From contig NZ_JACCFE010000002.1 of the NCBI RefSeq assembly GCF_014256275.1, forward strand, positions 3,266,001 through 3,330,000: a stretch of DNA of 64,000 nucleotides, in the 5' to 3' direction. The DNA is from Rhodococcus sp. 4CII. GTDB lineage: Bacteria; Actinomycetota; Actinomycetes; Mycobacteriales; Mycobacteriaceae. Position numbers and translations under genes: made by a program. Shown piece after piece: positions 1 through 8,022 of this stretch. The notes beneath the pieces were generated by a model that saw only the letters and a program-made list of their open reading frames with translations, was not told the origin of the DNA and did no database searches. Every line of letters starts with the position of its first letter. The first letter of the stretch is position 1.

Positions 1-3
1 CAT
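1..3 (-). CDS. Possible start codon of a divergent gene leaving the window
   Basis: The first three bases read as ATG on the minus strand. They are preceded on that strand by a strong Shine-Dalgarno-like AGGGAGG about five bases upstream. A gene probably begins here and runs off the left edge, divergent from the cytosine methyltransferase. Nothing of its product is visible. Confidence 0.45.
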
Positions 4-49
4 GGCGCCTCCCTGTGTTCCCACCCACGAAAAGTCTAGATGCCTCCGG

Positions 50-73
50 CCCGTGAGTAGTTGTACTCACGGG
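50..73. repeat. Perfect 10-bp inverted repeat (CCCGTGAGTA / TACTCACGGG)
   Basis: Two 10-base arms flank a 4-base loop in the spacer between the left-edge minus-strand start and the methyltransferase. The GTGAGTA/TACTCAC core recurs in the palindromes at 48287-48328 and 55547-55590. It may be an operator, a terminator-like hairpin or a dispersed intergenic repeat. Confidence 0.6.
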
Positions 74-141
74 TGGTTGGTCATCACAGGCGCAGATCTC
101 GAGTAACGTTCTCGGGTGACTGGTTCGTGAGGAAGGGTGCC

Positions 142-1305
142 GTGACGTCAACCGGGAGCATGGTGGGCCTGTTCGCCGGTATCGGCGGGCTCGAGTTGGG
201 TCTGAGAGAGCACGGCTGGAACACCGAACTGCTCTGTGAGATCGACCCGGGCGCCCAGGCGGTGCTGCGTACCCGATTCACGGACGTCCCAGTGCATTCG
301 GACGTCACCAAGTTGCGTTCCCTCCCCCAGGACATCGAATTGGTGGCCGCCGGTTTCCCCTGCCAGGACCTCTCCCAGGCCGGCCGGACCGCCGGCATCA
401 CGGGCTCGCGGTCCGGGCTCGTCGACGAGGTGTTCCGATTGGTGAAGCGGAAGAGGGGTCCGCGCTGGCTGCTGATCGAGAACGTTCCGTTCATGCTGCA
501 GTTGGGCCGGGGGGCTGCTATGAGGCACATCACGGACGCTCTGGAGGACCTCGGCTACACGTGGGCGTACCGGGTGGTGGATGCGCGCGCGTTCGGCCTC
601 CCCCAGCGCCGGCAGCGGGTCCTGATGCTCGCCTCGCGGACGGAGGATCCGCGGGCGGTCCTGTTCGGTGAGGACGCCGGGGAGCGCCCGGTCGACGATC
701 CCGCCGACTTCCCGTGCGGCTTCTACTGGACCGAGGGCACCCGCGGACTCGGGTGGGCCGTCAACGCGGTCCCGACGCTCAAGGGTGGTTCGTCCGTCGG
801 TATCGCGAGCCCGCCCGCGGTGCGGCTGCCGTCGGGCGAGATCGTGACCCCCGGACTGGTGGATGCCGAGCGGTTGCAGGGTTTCGACCCCGATTGGACG
901 GCGCCGGCCGCGCTGGTGCCCGGTCTGCGGAACAGCCATCGGTGGAAGCTCGTCGGCAACGCGGTGAGTGTGCGGATGGCGGCGTGGGTCGGCCGGCGGC
1001 TGCTCGAGCCGGCGGACTACGAGCGCGGCGTCGAGACGCCGATGAAGCCCGGCGACGCGTGGCCGGCGGCGGCGTGGGGCAGCAACCGTCAGGCGTTCCG
1101 AGTGCACACGTCGACGTGGCCCGTGCAGGAACCGTACGAGGATCTCAGCGGATTCCTCGAGGACACCCGGCTGCTGTCGGCACGTGCGACCGCGGGGTTC
1201 CTGAAGCGGGCGCGGATGGGGAATCTGCGGTTCGTTCCCGGGTTCATCGACGACGTCGAGAGCCACCTCGACCGGATGGGCGGCTTTCCCGAGGCCGCCG
1301 CGTAG
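142..1305 (+). CDS. dcm: DNA (cytosine-5)-methyltransferase
   Basis: This is a 387-residue C5 cytosine methyltransferase that transfers a methyl group from S-adenosylmethionine to cytosine in a specific DNA site. The family motifs appear in order: motif I FAGIGGLELGL near residue 11, motif IV GFPCQDLSQAG with the catalytic Cys at about 74, motif VI with ENV, motif VIII QRRQRV, and C-terminal motifs IX-X (RLQGF and GNAV). The GTG at 142 is preferred over an upstream start because an AGGAAGG ribosome-binding site sits just before it and motif I begins soon after. A Vsr gene follows 15 bases downstream, the usual pairing for Dcm-type enzymes. No restriction endonuclease is seen beside it. The recognition site cannot be read from the sequence. 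Confidence 0.93.
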   Translation: MTSTGSMVGLFAGIGGLELGLREHGWNTELLCEIDPGAQAVLRTRFTDVPVHSDVTKLRSLPQDIELVAAGFPCQDLSQAGRTAGITGSRSGLVDEVFRLVKRKRGPRWLLIENVPFMLQLGRGAAMRHITDALEDLGYTWAYRVVDARAFGLPQRRQRVLMLASRTEDPRAVLFGEDAGERPVDDPADFPCGFYWTEGTRGLGWAVNAVPTLKGGSSVGIASPPAVRLPSGEIVTPGLVDAERLQGFDPDWTAPAALVPGLRNSHRWKLVGNAVSVRMAAWVGRRLLEPADYERGVETPMKPGDAWPAAAWGSNRQAFRVHTSTWPVQEPYEDLSGFLEDTRLLSARATAGFLKRARMGNLRFVPGFIDDVESHLDRMGGFPEAAA

Positions 1306-1320
1306 GCGGACGGACCCGCG

Positions 1321-1740
1321 ATGCCCGCCACCGATCCCGCGACCAGTGCCCGGATGCGGGCGCAGCGGCGGCGCGACACCGCACCCGAGCTTGCACTGCG
1401 CCGCGAACTGCATCGGCGTGGGATCCGGTACTTCGTGGACCGGGCCCCGATGAAGGGCGTCCGCCGCCGCGCCGACCTGGTGTTTCCGCGGCGGAAGGTG
1501 GCCGTGTACGTGGACGGCTGCTTCTGGCACAGCTGCCCGCAGCACGCCACGTTCCCGAAGAACAACGCCCAGTGGTGGGCGGAGAAACTCGCCGGGAACG
1601 TCACACGCGACCGCGACACCGACACGAGACTGACGGACGCCGGCTGGACGGTGGTGCGGATCTGGGAGCACGAGAATCCGGTGGCGGCCGCGGACAGGGT
1701 CGAGCGCGTTCTGGACGACGGGGACGCCGGGCCGCGCTGA
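1321..1740 (+). CDS. vsr: Very short patch repair endonuclease (Vsr)
   Basis: A 139-residue protein of typical Vsr length. Vsr nicks next to T:G mismatches formed when 5-methylcytosine deaminates, so the original C:G pair can be restored. Family signatures are visible: an N-terminal basic helix with TAPELALRREL, the catalytic RADLVF segment with its Asp, VDGCFWHSCPQH with the His and Cys residues that bind structural zinc, KNNAQWW, and the C-terminal GW-VVRIWEHE. It lies 15 bases after the methyltransferase stop on the same strand and is probably cotranscribed, matching its role of limiting mutation at methylated sites. Confidence 0.95.
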   Translation: MPATDPATSARMRAQRRRDTAPELALRRELHRRGIRYFVDRAPMKGVRRRADLVFPRRKVAVYVDGCFWHSCPQHATFPKNNAQWWAEKLAGNVTRDRDTDTRLTDAGWTVVRIWEHENPVAAADRVERVLDDGDAGPR

Positions 1741-1804
1741 GGGTGACGGTGGAGGTGTCGTAATTTCCACCCTAGGGGTATGGTCGCGCGCCCCCGATCG
1801 GTGC

Positions 1805-1838
1805 AGGATGGTGTGACACCCACTACTCGAACCATCCT
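1805..1838 (+). promoter_or_regulatory. Inverted repeat in the leader of the small secreted protein gene
   Basis: AGGATGGT at 1805-1812 and ACCATCCT at 1831-1838 form 8-base arms separated by 18 bases, ending a few bases before the GGAGGAG ribosome-binding site at 1840-1846. This could be an operator or an mRNA stem next to the ribosome site. Which one is not shown by the sequence. Confidence 0.35.
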
Positions 1839-1847
1839 CGGAGGAGC

Positions 1848-2111
1848 ATGATGATCCGCCGTATCGTCGCGGCGGCCTCCATTGCGATTGCAGTAGCGGC
1901 CGTCCCACTCGTGCCGGCCGTTGCCGCGGCTGCACCGGGCGACGCCTACATCAGCAATCCCCCGGCCAACCCGACCGACCAGAGTTTCTGCGACGATCAA
2001 GCCGCGCTCGCCAACAATCTCGCCGCCAAAGGCGACTACGTGCGGGCCGACGGCGTCGTGTCGGCGGCGAACATGAGCGGTTGCCGCATCTTCACGTTCC
2101 ACAGCCCGTAG
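1848..2111 (+). CDS. Small secreted protein of unknown function
   Basis: An 87-residue protein with a clear Sec signal peptide: MMIRR, a hydrophobic alanine/valine-rich core, and a likely cleavage in the alanine-rich stretch before GDAYIS at about residue 25-28. The mature part is about 60 residues, acidic to neutral, with two cysteines (SFCDDQ and SGCRIF) that could form one disulfide. A GAGGAG site is placed six bases before the start. I do not recognise a domain. It is separated from vsr by about 107 bases containing an inverted repeat, so it probably has its own promoter. Confidence 0.75.
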   Translation: MMIRRIVAAASIAIAVAAVPLVPAVAAAAPGDAYISNPPANPTDQSFCDDQAALANNLAAKGDYVRADGVVSAANMSGCRIFTFHSP

Positions 2112-2172
2112 ACCGCTCGGCGTCGCCGTCCCGTGAGGTTCGATCAGCTCCCAGTGCCGAGACGAGGACGCC

Positions 2173-2604
2173 GTGACCGACCTGTTCGTGAAAGCTCTTC
2201 AGCTCCATCAGTTCGTCTACGAGCGCAGCCGCGGATGGGTGGGGCACCGGTTGCTGTTCGGGATGCCGACTCTGCTGTTACACAGCGTCGGCCGAAGGTC
2301 GGGGGAACCGCGCACGTCCGCCCTGACGTACGGCCGGGACGGCGCCGCGTTCCTGGTCGTCGCGTCGAAGGGCGGTGCGCCCACGTCGCCGGCGTGGATG
2401 CACAACGTGCTGGCCGCCCCCACCTGCGAGATCCAGGTGGGCCGCGAGCACATCACCGTGGCGGCGCGGAAAGTTCTACCGGGCGACCCGGACTACGACC
2501 GGATGTGGGCGACGATGAACGACGTCAACGGCGGCCGGTACCGCGAGTACCAGAAGAAGACGGACCGGCCGATACCGGTCATCGCGCTCACCCCGAACCG
2601 CTGA
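2173..2604 (+). CDS. Deazaflavin (F420)-dependent nitroreductase family protein
   Basis: A 143-residue protein resembling the mycobacterial Ddn/DUF385 family, small split-barrel proteins that bind coenzyme F420 and reduce quinones or nitro compounds. Seen are the early GRRSGEPRTSAL segment typical of the F420-phosphate-binding strand, the central PAWMHNVLAAP segment found in most members, and the C-terminal RYREYQKKTDRPIPVIAL. The family is usually cytoplasmic or membrane-associated. The GTG start at 2173 follows a GACGAGGACG stretch. It runs convergently into the beta-lactamase-like gene, with 25 bases between stops. The substrate is not predictable. Confidence 0.88.
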   Translation: MTDLFVKALQLHQFVYERSRGWVGHRLLFGMPTLLLHSVGRRSGEPRTSALTYGRDGAAFLVVASKGGAPTSPAWMHNVLAAPTCEIQVGREHITVAARKVLPGDPDYDRMWATMNDVNGGRYREYQKKTDRPIPVIALTPNR

Positions 2605-2629
2605 GACCTCCCGGACACTCACGTGGGGT

Positions 2630-3943
2630 TCAGCTGGTCGGCGGGGCGGAGGTCGTCGTTGTCGCCGGTGTCTCCGAGGGTGTCGGCGTCGCCGGGGTGG
2701 ACGCCTCGGGATTCTGCGCTCCGGGGCGCAGGTGATAGACGTGCTCCGGTGAGATGATCTCGGTGACGGCCCCCGCCAGCGCGGTACTCGGTTCGCTGTC
2801 CTGATAGGCGACGTCGGTGTTGATCATGATCGCGAGGGTCGTCTGCTGCTCGGGGAGGTAGACGCAGACCGTCTGGTAACCGGGCAGGCTGCCGTTGTGC
2901 CCGATCCAGCCGGCGACGTCGAAGATGCCGAGCCCGTAGCCGACGTCGGGCGCCAGCCCCGGGGCGTTCACCGTCTCGAGCCGTTGTGCCTGGGTGGCCG
3001 GCTGCAGCAGGGTTCCGGTGGCCAGCGCGGGAGCCCAGATGTGCAGGTCGTCGAGGGTCGAGATCATGGCGCCCGCCGACCATCCCCAGGACGGATTCCA
3101 GTCGGTGGCCGTGGCTTCCTTGCCGTCCGAGGTCTGCTCCGTGTAGCCCTGCGCGTGCGGTTCGGGGAAGGCGTTGGTGGTCGGGAAGCTCGTGTCCGCC
3201 ATCTTCAGCGGCTCGATGATCTTCTGCGTCACGTACTCCGGGAGCGGCATTCCGCTGACCTTCTCGATGACGAGACCCAGCAGGATCGTGTTCGTGTTGG
3301 AGTATTCGAATCCCTGCCCGGGCGGGAAGGACGCCGGCTGCGCGAACGCGTAGTCGAGCAACTGTTGCGGGGTGAAGTCCGCCTGCGGATCGGCGAGCAG
3401 GGCCTTCTGGAAGTCCTCGTTGGCCGAATAGTTGGGCAGCCCACTCTGCATGCGGGCGAGTTCGCGCAGGGTGATCTGATCGCCCAGCGGCACGCCCTCG
3501 ACGTACTTGGCGATCGGATCGTCGAGCGCGACCTTGTCCTCGTCGACCAGCTGCAGAACCCCGGTGACCGTGAACGTCTTTGTCACACTGCCGATTCTGT
3601 GGAAGAAGTCGGTCTCCATCGGCGCCCCCGACGTCTTGTCGGAAACACCGAAGGCCTTGATGTAGTTGCCGTCGGGCCCCCACACGCCCACGATCGCGCC
3701 GGGGATCGACGCCATCGACATCGTCTTGTCGATCGCCTCGTCGAGCCGGGCCGCGACACCGGAGTCGATCTGCGCGTCCGCCCCGGTGCTCGGCGACCCC
3801 GACCGTTCCGTCGTCGAGGTTGCGGAAGCACCCGTGGAAGACGAGTCGTCCGAGCACGCGACGGGCGCCACCAGCAGCAATGCTGCTGCGGCCGCCCCGA
3901 GGAGTCGGCGCCGATTCGTCTTGGTCACGACCTGAGCTGTCAT
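2630..3943 (-). CDS. Serine beta-lactamase / DD-peptidase family lipoprotein
   Basis: A 437-residue protein of the class C beta-lactamase and D-alanyl-D-alanine carboxypeptidase fold. Residues 1-30 form a lipoprotein signal ending in PVAC, so Cys30 is probably lipidated and the enzyme anchored outside the membrane. The three active-site motifs are present: SVTK at 119-122, YSN at 214-216 and HNG at 349-351. A low-complexity Ser/Thr linker follows the lipid site, and the C-terminus is Thr/Pro rich. The start at 3943 is chosen because the signal peptide begins there. It may be a peptidoglycan peptidase or esterase; a true drug-hydrolysing role cannot be told from sequence. Confidence 0.9.
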   Translation of the reverse strand: MTAQVVTKTNRRRLLGAAAAALLLVAPVACSDDSSSTGASATSTTERSGSPSTGADAQIDSGVAARLDEAIDKTMSMASIPGAIVGVWGPDGNYIKAFGVSDKTSGAPMETDFFHRIGSVTKTFTVTGVLQLVDEDKVALDDPIAKYVEGVPLGDQITLRELARMQSGLPNYSANEDFQKALLADPQADFTPQQLLDYAFAQPASFPPGQGFEYSNTNTILLGLVIEKVSGMPLPEYVTQKIIEPLKMADTSFPTTNAFPEPHAQGYTEQTSDGKEATATDWNPSWGWSAGAMISTLDDLHIWAPALATGTLLQPATQAQRLETVNAPGLAPDVGYGLGIFDVAGWIGHNGSLPGYQTVCVYLPEQQTTLAIMINTDVAYQDSEPSTALAGAVTEIISPEHVYHLRPGAQNPEASTPATPTPSETPATTTTSAPPTS

Positions 3944-4046
3944 CGTGCGGTCCCGTCGTCGAGGTGCCCCTGCCGGAAATTTACTCCGGCACCGTGGGGC
4001 GAATGTGCCTTTCGACGCTTCCGCCGCGACGAGCGGTACATTCGCC

Positions 4047-5615
4047 CTACTCCGTTCTCTCGGTCGCATACTCGGCCAGCAACCGCTTCTCCTCGTCCCG
4101 GCGCGGGAAGAAGAAGAACACCACCACGGCACCGGCGCACACCAGGAGGATTGCGGCGAGGTACGCCCGGTCGTCGCCGTCGAGGAAGGCGTTGCGGGCG
4201 GCGGTGATGATCTGTTCCGCGTACTGCGGGTACCGCTCGGCGAGTACCTCGGCGCTGGAGAACGACTTGGTCAGTGCCGCTTGGGTTTCCGGCGACACCT
4301 GGTCGGCGGCGGGCGACGCCGCGATCGTCGCCGACAGCGACTTCGCGTAGCCCGCGGTGAGCACGGCCCCGAGGATCGACTGCATGATCGCGCCACCGAG
4401 GTCGCGTTGCAGGTCGGACGTGCCGGACGCCATGCCCGCGCGGGACACCGGCACCGACCCCGTCAGCGAACGGGACGCGGGGGTGCCCGCGAACCCGACG
4501 CCGATGCCGACGAACGCGTACGCGAGCGCCACCCACCAGAACGTCGCATCCTCGTCCCACCACACCAGCGCGACCACCAGCCCGATCACGACGAACAGGT
4601 AACCGACCAGCAGGGTGAACCGGGCGCCGTGCGATTCGACGAGTTTTGCGGACCGGGGCGCGACGACGACCATCGCGACGGCGGCCGGGATGATCGCCGA
4701 TCCGGCGGCGAGCGTGGAGTACTCGAGGACGTTCTGCAGGAACTGCTGCCCGATGAACATCGCTCCCATCAACGCACCGAACACGATCACCCCGCCGACG
4801 GCGGCCACCCAGAACGTCGGCCGGGCGGCGACGTGCAGATCGAACAGCGGGTGCGCCGCGCGACGTTGCTGCAGGAAGAACGCGGCGCCCGACGCGAGGG
4901 CGATCACCCCGAGCCCGAGGGCGGTCGCGCCCGCGCCGTCGACGGGTGCGAAGTTGATCGCGAGGATGAGCGAGGCGACGAAGACGACGGAGATGATGCC
5001 GCCGAGATTGTCGACGGGATCGGTCGTCTCGTTGACGTGGGCGGGCACCCACACCATGGCGGCGACGAGGGCGATGCCGGCGAGCGGGAGGGTCACGAAG
5101 AACACCGAGCCCCAGTGGAACTGCTCGAGCAGCGCACCCGACACGATGGGCCCGAGCGAGGAGATGGCGCCACCGAGGGCCGACCACAGGGCGATGGCCT
5201 TGGTCCGCGCCGGCCCCGCCCACAGTGCGGTGATGATCGCCAGGGTGGTGGGGTACGCAAGTCCGGCCGAGATTCCACCGAGAACGCGTGCGAGGAACAG
5301 TATTTCGAAGTTTCCCGCGAAACCCGCGATCGCCGACGCGGGCAGCGACAGCGCCATGCCCAGCACCAGCATCTGTTTGCGCCCGTAGCGGTCGCCGAGC
5401 GCCCCGAGATACAGGACGGACGCGGCGAGCCCGAGGGAGTACGCCACCGCAATGAGGTTGAGTTGCGTCTGACTTGCGTCGAATGCGCGGCCGATGTCGG
5501 GCAGCGCGACGTTCGCGACCGACAGGTTCAGGTTGGCGACGGCGGCCACGAGGATGAGGGTCGCGAGGATGATCGTCGGCCGGGCCGGGGCCTGTGTGGA
5601 TTCGGTGCGGGTCAT
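4047..5615 (-). CDS. MFS drug-type exporter (DHA2-like)
   Basis: A 522-residue major facilitator with many hydrophobic segments, probably 14 helices as in the DHA2 (QacA/EmrB-like) group. The loop between helices 2 and 3 carries the conserved GALGDRYGRKQ motif A. Such proteins export drugs or metabolites using the proton gradient. Its ATG at 5615 overlaps the TGA of the upstream antiporter gene by four bases, so the two are translationally coupled and probably one transcript. Readings that begin further upstream on this strand are excluded because they would cross the antiporter gene. The substrate is unknown. Confidence 0.9.
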   Translation of the reverse strand: MTRTESTQAPARPTIILATLILVAAVANLNLSVANVALPDIGRAFDASQTQLNLIAVAYSLGLAASVLYLGALGDRYGRKQMLVLGMALSLPASAIAGFAGNFEILFLARVLGGISAGLAYPTTLAIITALWAGPARTKAIALWSALGGAISSLGPIVSGALLEQFHWGSVFFVTLPLAGIALVAAMVWVPAHVNETTDPVDNLGGIISVVFVASLILAINFAPVDGAGATALGLGVIALASGAAFFLQQRRAAHPLFDLHVAARPTFWVAAVGGVIVFGALMGAMFIGQQFLQNVLEYSTLAAGSAIIPAAVAMVVVAPRSAKLVESHGARFTLLVGYLFVVIGLVVALVWWDEDATFWWVALAYAFVGIGVGFAGTPASRSLTGSVPVSRAGMASGTSDLQRDLGGAIMQSILGAVLTAGYAKSLSATIAASPAADQVSPETQAALTKSFSSAEVLAERYPQYAEQIITAARNAFLDGDDRAYLAAILLVCAGAVVVFFFFPRRDEEKRLLAEYATERTE

Positions 5616-6856
5616 GGTCTGCTCCCGGGAGTCGTGTCGCCGCCCGGCGCCTGGCCGGCCGTGTCTGCCGCCGGTTCGGGGGTCGATGCGAGCAGGGTCG
5701 CCCCGAGCGGGAAGAGGAGAACCGTGATCGCGCCGGCGGCGACGAGCACGGACGCGTTGGCGGACGTCATGTCGCCCGAGTCGACGGCTACCCCGGTGAC
5801 GGCGACGATCAGCGGCAGACCCGTCCCCGCATACAGCGCCAGCTGGGTGCGTTCGCGGACGGTGAAGGGCGGGTCCGAGCCTTCCGCTCCCCGGTCGAAT
5901 CTGCCCGCGACGTAGACCGGGCCGGCCCGCACCAGCAGGATCAGGAGGACGAACGCGATCAGGACGCCGGGTGCGGAGGCCACCGCGGCCACGTCGATGG
6001 CCATGCCCGACGTGACGAAGAAGATCGGGATCAGGAAACCGAACGCCAGACCGTCGAGCTTGGTCTCCAGGGTCTCGTCGCCTTCGGGGGTGGCCCGCCG
6101 CAGGATGAATCCGGCGGCGAACGCGCCGAGGATGGTGTCGAGGCCGAACGACGCGGCCAGCACGGTGAGCGCGACGAGGAGCAGCATGGTCAGCCGAACC
6201 GTCGTCTGCGACGTCGTCTCCGATCCCGACCTGATGATCGCGGTGATGCGCGACCCCTCGCGCCGCACCCGGGCGGGTATGAACGCGACGAGTACCGCTG
6301 CGGCGGTGAACAGTCCGAGCACGACGATCGACGCCACCGACCCGCGGGAGCCGAGTAGCACCGCCATCGCCACGACGGGTCCGAGTTCGCCGAACGCACC
6401 GTGGTTGAGGATGGTCCGGCCCAGCCGGGTGTCGAGTGCGCCGGCGTCCCGCAGGATCGGCAGCAGCGTCCCGAGCGCCGTCGACGTCATCGCGATCGCC
6501 ACCGCGGTGCCCGCATCGACCACGTGGACGAGGCTGAGCAGCGACACCACCGCAAACGCCGCGACCAGCGACACGAGCCACGTCACGAGGGCGCGGCGCC
6601 CGCCGCGGCCGGTGATCTCGGCAGTGTCGATCTCGTACCCGGCGAGCAGGAAAAGCAGTCCCAGCCCGAGGTCGCGCAACAGCGCGATCTCGCTCCCCTC
6701 GACCGCCAGGTCGAAGACGTGGGGCCCGATCATGATCCCGGCGACGAGGAGCAGCACGACCTCGGGTACCAGCTTCCGGGGAAACAGCCCGGCGAGCAGC
6801 GGGGCCACCACCGCGCACGCCACGATCCAGAACAGTGAGGCTCCCAGGGAAGGCAT
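5612..6856 (-). CDS. Kef-type cation/proton antiporter membrane protein
   Basis: A 414-residue integral membrane protein of the CPA2 (KefB/C, Na+/H+ exchanger) family with about 12 hydrophobic segments. Characteristic stretches include LLLVAGIMIGPH near the N-terminus, the repeated GLGLLFLLAGYEID, and a central FGLDTILGAFAAGFIL. It lacks the cytoplasmic TrkA-N domain of KefB/C, so it is the membrane unit alone. It would exchange K+ or Na+ for protons. The gene is first in a two-gene operon with the MFS exporter (4-base ATGA overlap). The pairing could couple ion or pH homeostasis with efflux, which is inference. Confidence 0.88.
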   Translation of the reverse strand: MPSLGASLFWIVACAVVAPLLAGLFPRKLVPEVVLLLVAGIMIGPHVFDLAVEGSEIALLRDLGLGLLFLLAGYEIDTAEITGRGGRRALVTWLVSLVAAFAVVSLLSLVHVVDAGTAVAIAMTSTALGTLLPILRDAGALDTRLGRTILNHGAFGELGPVVAMAVLLGSRGSVASIVVLGLFTAAAVLVAFIPARVRREGSRITAIIRSGSETTSQTTVRLTMLLLVALTVLAASFGLDTILGAFAAGFILRRATPEGDETLETKLDGLAFGFLIPIFFVTSGMAIDVAAVASAPGVLIAFVLLILLVRAGPVYVAGRFDRGAEGSDPPFTVRERTQLALYAGTGLPLIVAVTGVAVDSGDMTSANASVLVAAGAITVLLFPLGATLLASTPEPAADTAGQAPGGDTTPGSRP

Positions 6857-6928
6857 GCGTCACCCCGTCTCTCGATCCACCGCAAACAGCACTGGGCTCG
6901 AGCCTCACAGAGCCCGGATCGGGAGACA

Positions 6929-6945
6929 TCATCCGTAGCGGATGA
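6929..6945. promoter_or_regulatory. 7-bp inverted repeat in a divergent promoter region
   Basis: TCATCCG and CGGATGA flank three bases, between the antiporter start at 6856 (minus) and the DUF6325 gene start at 7040 (plus). This is the only clear symmetry in the 183-base spacer. It is a candidate operator serving either side. Confidence 0.35.
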
Positions 6946-7039
6946 ACGCCACCAACCGGAATCACCCGTCGTGGATGATGCGCGGCTCCCGGCCGGTGGC
7001 GATCATCGACACCAGGGCACCCCAGCGCAGGGAGAAAAG

Positions 7040-7468
7040 ATGTCGAGTTCAGCTGAAGATGTCGGGCCGGTCGCGTTCCTCTTTCTCACCTTCCCGGGCG
7101 AGCAGGCCGATCCCGAGGTGGTCGAGACCTTCCGAGACGCAGTCGAACAGGGGCTGGTCACGATCCTCGACCTCGTGTTCATTTCGAAGGGAACGGACGG
7201 AACGATGCGTCAGGTCGAGGTGGACGAGGACCTCGACAGCATCGGTCTCGCCGCCCTGTCGCTCGAGGCCAAGGAACTGATCAGCGACGAGGACCTCGAG
7301 GTGGTGCGGGAATCGCTGGAGCCGGGCTCGTCCGCCGTCGCGATCGTCTACGAGCAGACGTGGGCGCGCAAGGTCGCGGCCGCCTCCCGCAAGGCCGGCG
7401 GCGAGGTGGCCCTCCACCTGCACATCCCGCGCGAGGTGGTCGAGGCGGCCATCGCCGCGGCAACCTGA
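7040..7468 (+). CDS. DUF6325-like family protein
   Basis: A 142-residue soluble protein beginning MSSSAEDVGPVAFLFLTF. It is mixed alpha/beta, with acidic stretches, a repeated EVV/DEDL pattern and an Ala-rich C-terminus ending IPREVVEAAIAAAT. It matches what I know of actinobacterial DUF6325 proteins, whose biochemical function is unknown. Related genes often stand next to a small SHOCT-domain gene, as here. The ATG at 7040 follows a GGGAGAAAAG ribosome site. The SHOCT gene follows after 27 bases, so the two are probably cotranscribed. Confidence 0.75.
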   Translation: MSSSAEDVGPVAFLFLTFPGEQADPEVVETFRDAVEQGLVTILDLVFISKGTDGTMRQVEVDEDLDSIGLAALSLEAKELISDEDLEVVRESLEPGSSAVAIVYEQTWARKVAAASRKAGGEVALHLHIPREVVEAAIAAAT

Positions 7469-7495
7469 CCCGCACGCACAGAAACGGAGAACGAC

Positions 7496-7840
7496 ATGGT
7501 TTTCAGAGGTCCACGCCGCGTGGGACGTCCGGGACTGCTCGGCACGGTGGCCCGGACCGCGGTGATCACCGGCACCGCACGGGCAACGTCCAACGCGATG
7601 AACAGGCGCGCCGCCAACAAGGATGCGGAGGCTCAGGCCCGGGCAGACCAGGCCGCCCAGCAGCAGTACGCAGAGCAGCAGGCGGCGCAGCAACAGGCCG
7701 CCCCGCCACCACCCGCACCCGCACCGGCGGGCGGCGACGACCTGGTGTCCCGACTCCAGGAACTCGCCCGCCTGAAGGAGGCGGGAGTGCTCACGGACGA
7801 CGAGTTCGCGGCGGCGAAGGCCAAGCTGCTCGGATCCTGA
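7496..7840 (+). CDS. SHOCT domain protein
   Basis: A 114-residue protein with three parts: a basic N-terminal segment with a short mildly hydrophobic region, a Gln/Ala-rich middle (residues about 45-70) running into a Pro/Ala run, and a C-terminal SHOCT motif from about residue 82 (SRLQELARLKEAGVLTDDEFAAAKAKLL). SHOCT is a short helical hairpin probably used for oligomerisation or docking. The start has a clear GGAGAACGAC site in front. It is the second gene of the DUF6325-SHOCT pair; a stress role is often guessed for such pairs but is not shown here. Confidence 0.85.
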   Translation: MVFRGPRRVGRPGLLGTVARTAVITGTARATSNAMNRRAANKDAEAQARADQAAQQQYAEQQAAQQQAAPPPPAPAPAGGDDLVSRLQELARLKEAGVLTDDEFAAAKAKLLGS

Positions 7841-7857
7841 GCGTCCTCCGAATCCTC

Positions 7858-8022
7858 AGTAGAACTCGACGGTGTCCACCGGTTGATCAGCTCCTCGCCG
7901 TCGAGGAAGCGAGTGGCGTTGCGCGCGCACAGTTCCGCGATCAGCCGGTCCTCTGCGGGGTTCAGGGCTGCAGTGTGTGGGCTGACCAGCACGTTCGGGT
8001 GAGTCCACAGCGGTGTGAGGAA
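7858..8022 (-). pseudogene. Remnant of a D-2-hydroxyacid dehydrogenase C-terminus
   Basis: Read on the minus strand directly after the LysR stop codon and in the same frame, this stretch encodes LTPLWTHPNVLVSPHTAAL, then LIAELCARNATRFLDGEEL. That is the C-terminal end of D-isomer-specific 2-hydroxyacid dehydrogenases, including the catalytic His in SPHTA. After GEELINR the frame is lost: the expected ending VDTVEFY followed by a stop appears one base out of phase at about 7858-7880, consistent with a single-base deletion. The rest of the gene (NAD-binding domain and start) is absent. It therefore looks like a 3' fragment left after a deletion. Confidence 0.7.

Noticed and set aside
142..1740. 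A full restriction-modification system at the left end
   Set aside because: Only methyltransferase and Vsr are present. No endonuclease gene is seen inside the window; the left neighbour is not visible.
148..1935. Long open frame of about 595 residues on the minus strand across the methyltransferase and Vsr genes
   Set aside because: It is Arg/Pro-rich, shows no family motifs, and mirrors two genes with clear motifs on the plus strand. High GC makes such antisense frames common.
5616..6965. Upstream extension of the MFS exporter to about 972 residues
   Set aside because: The extra part is the out-of-frame reading of the antiporter gene. The ATG at 5615 with the ATGA overlap is the proper start.
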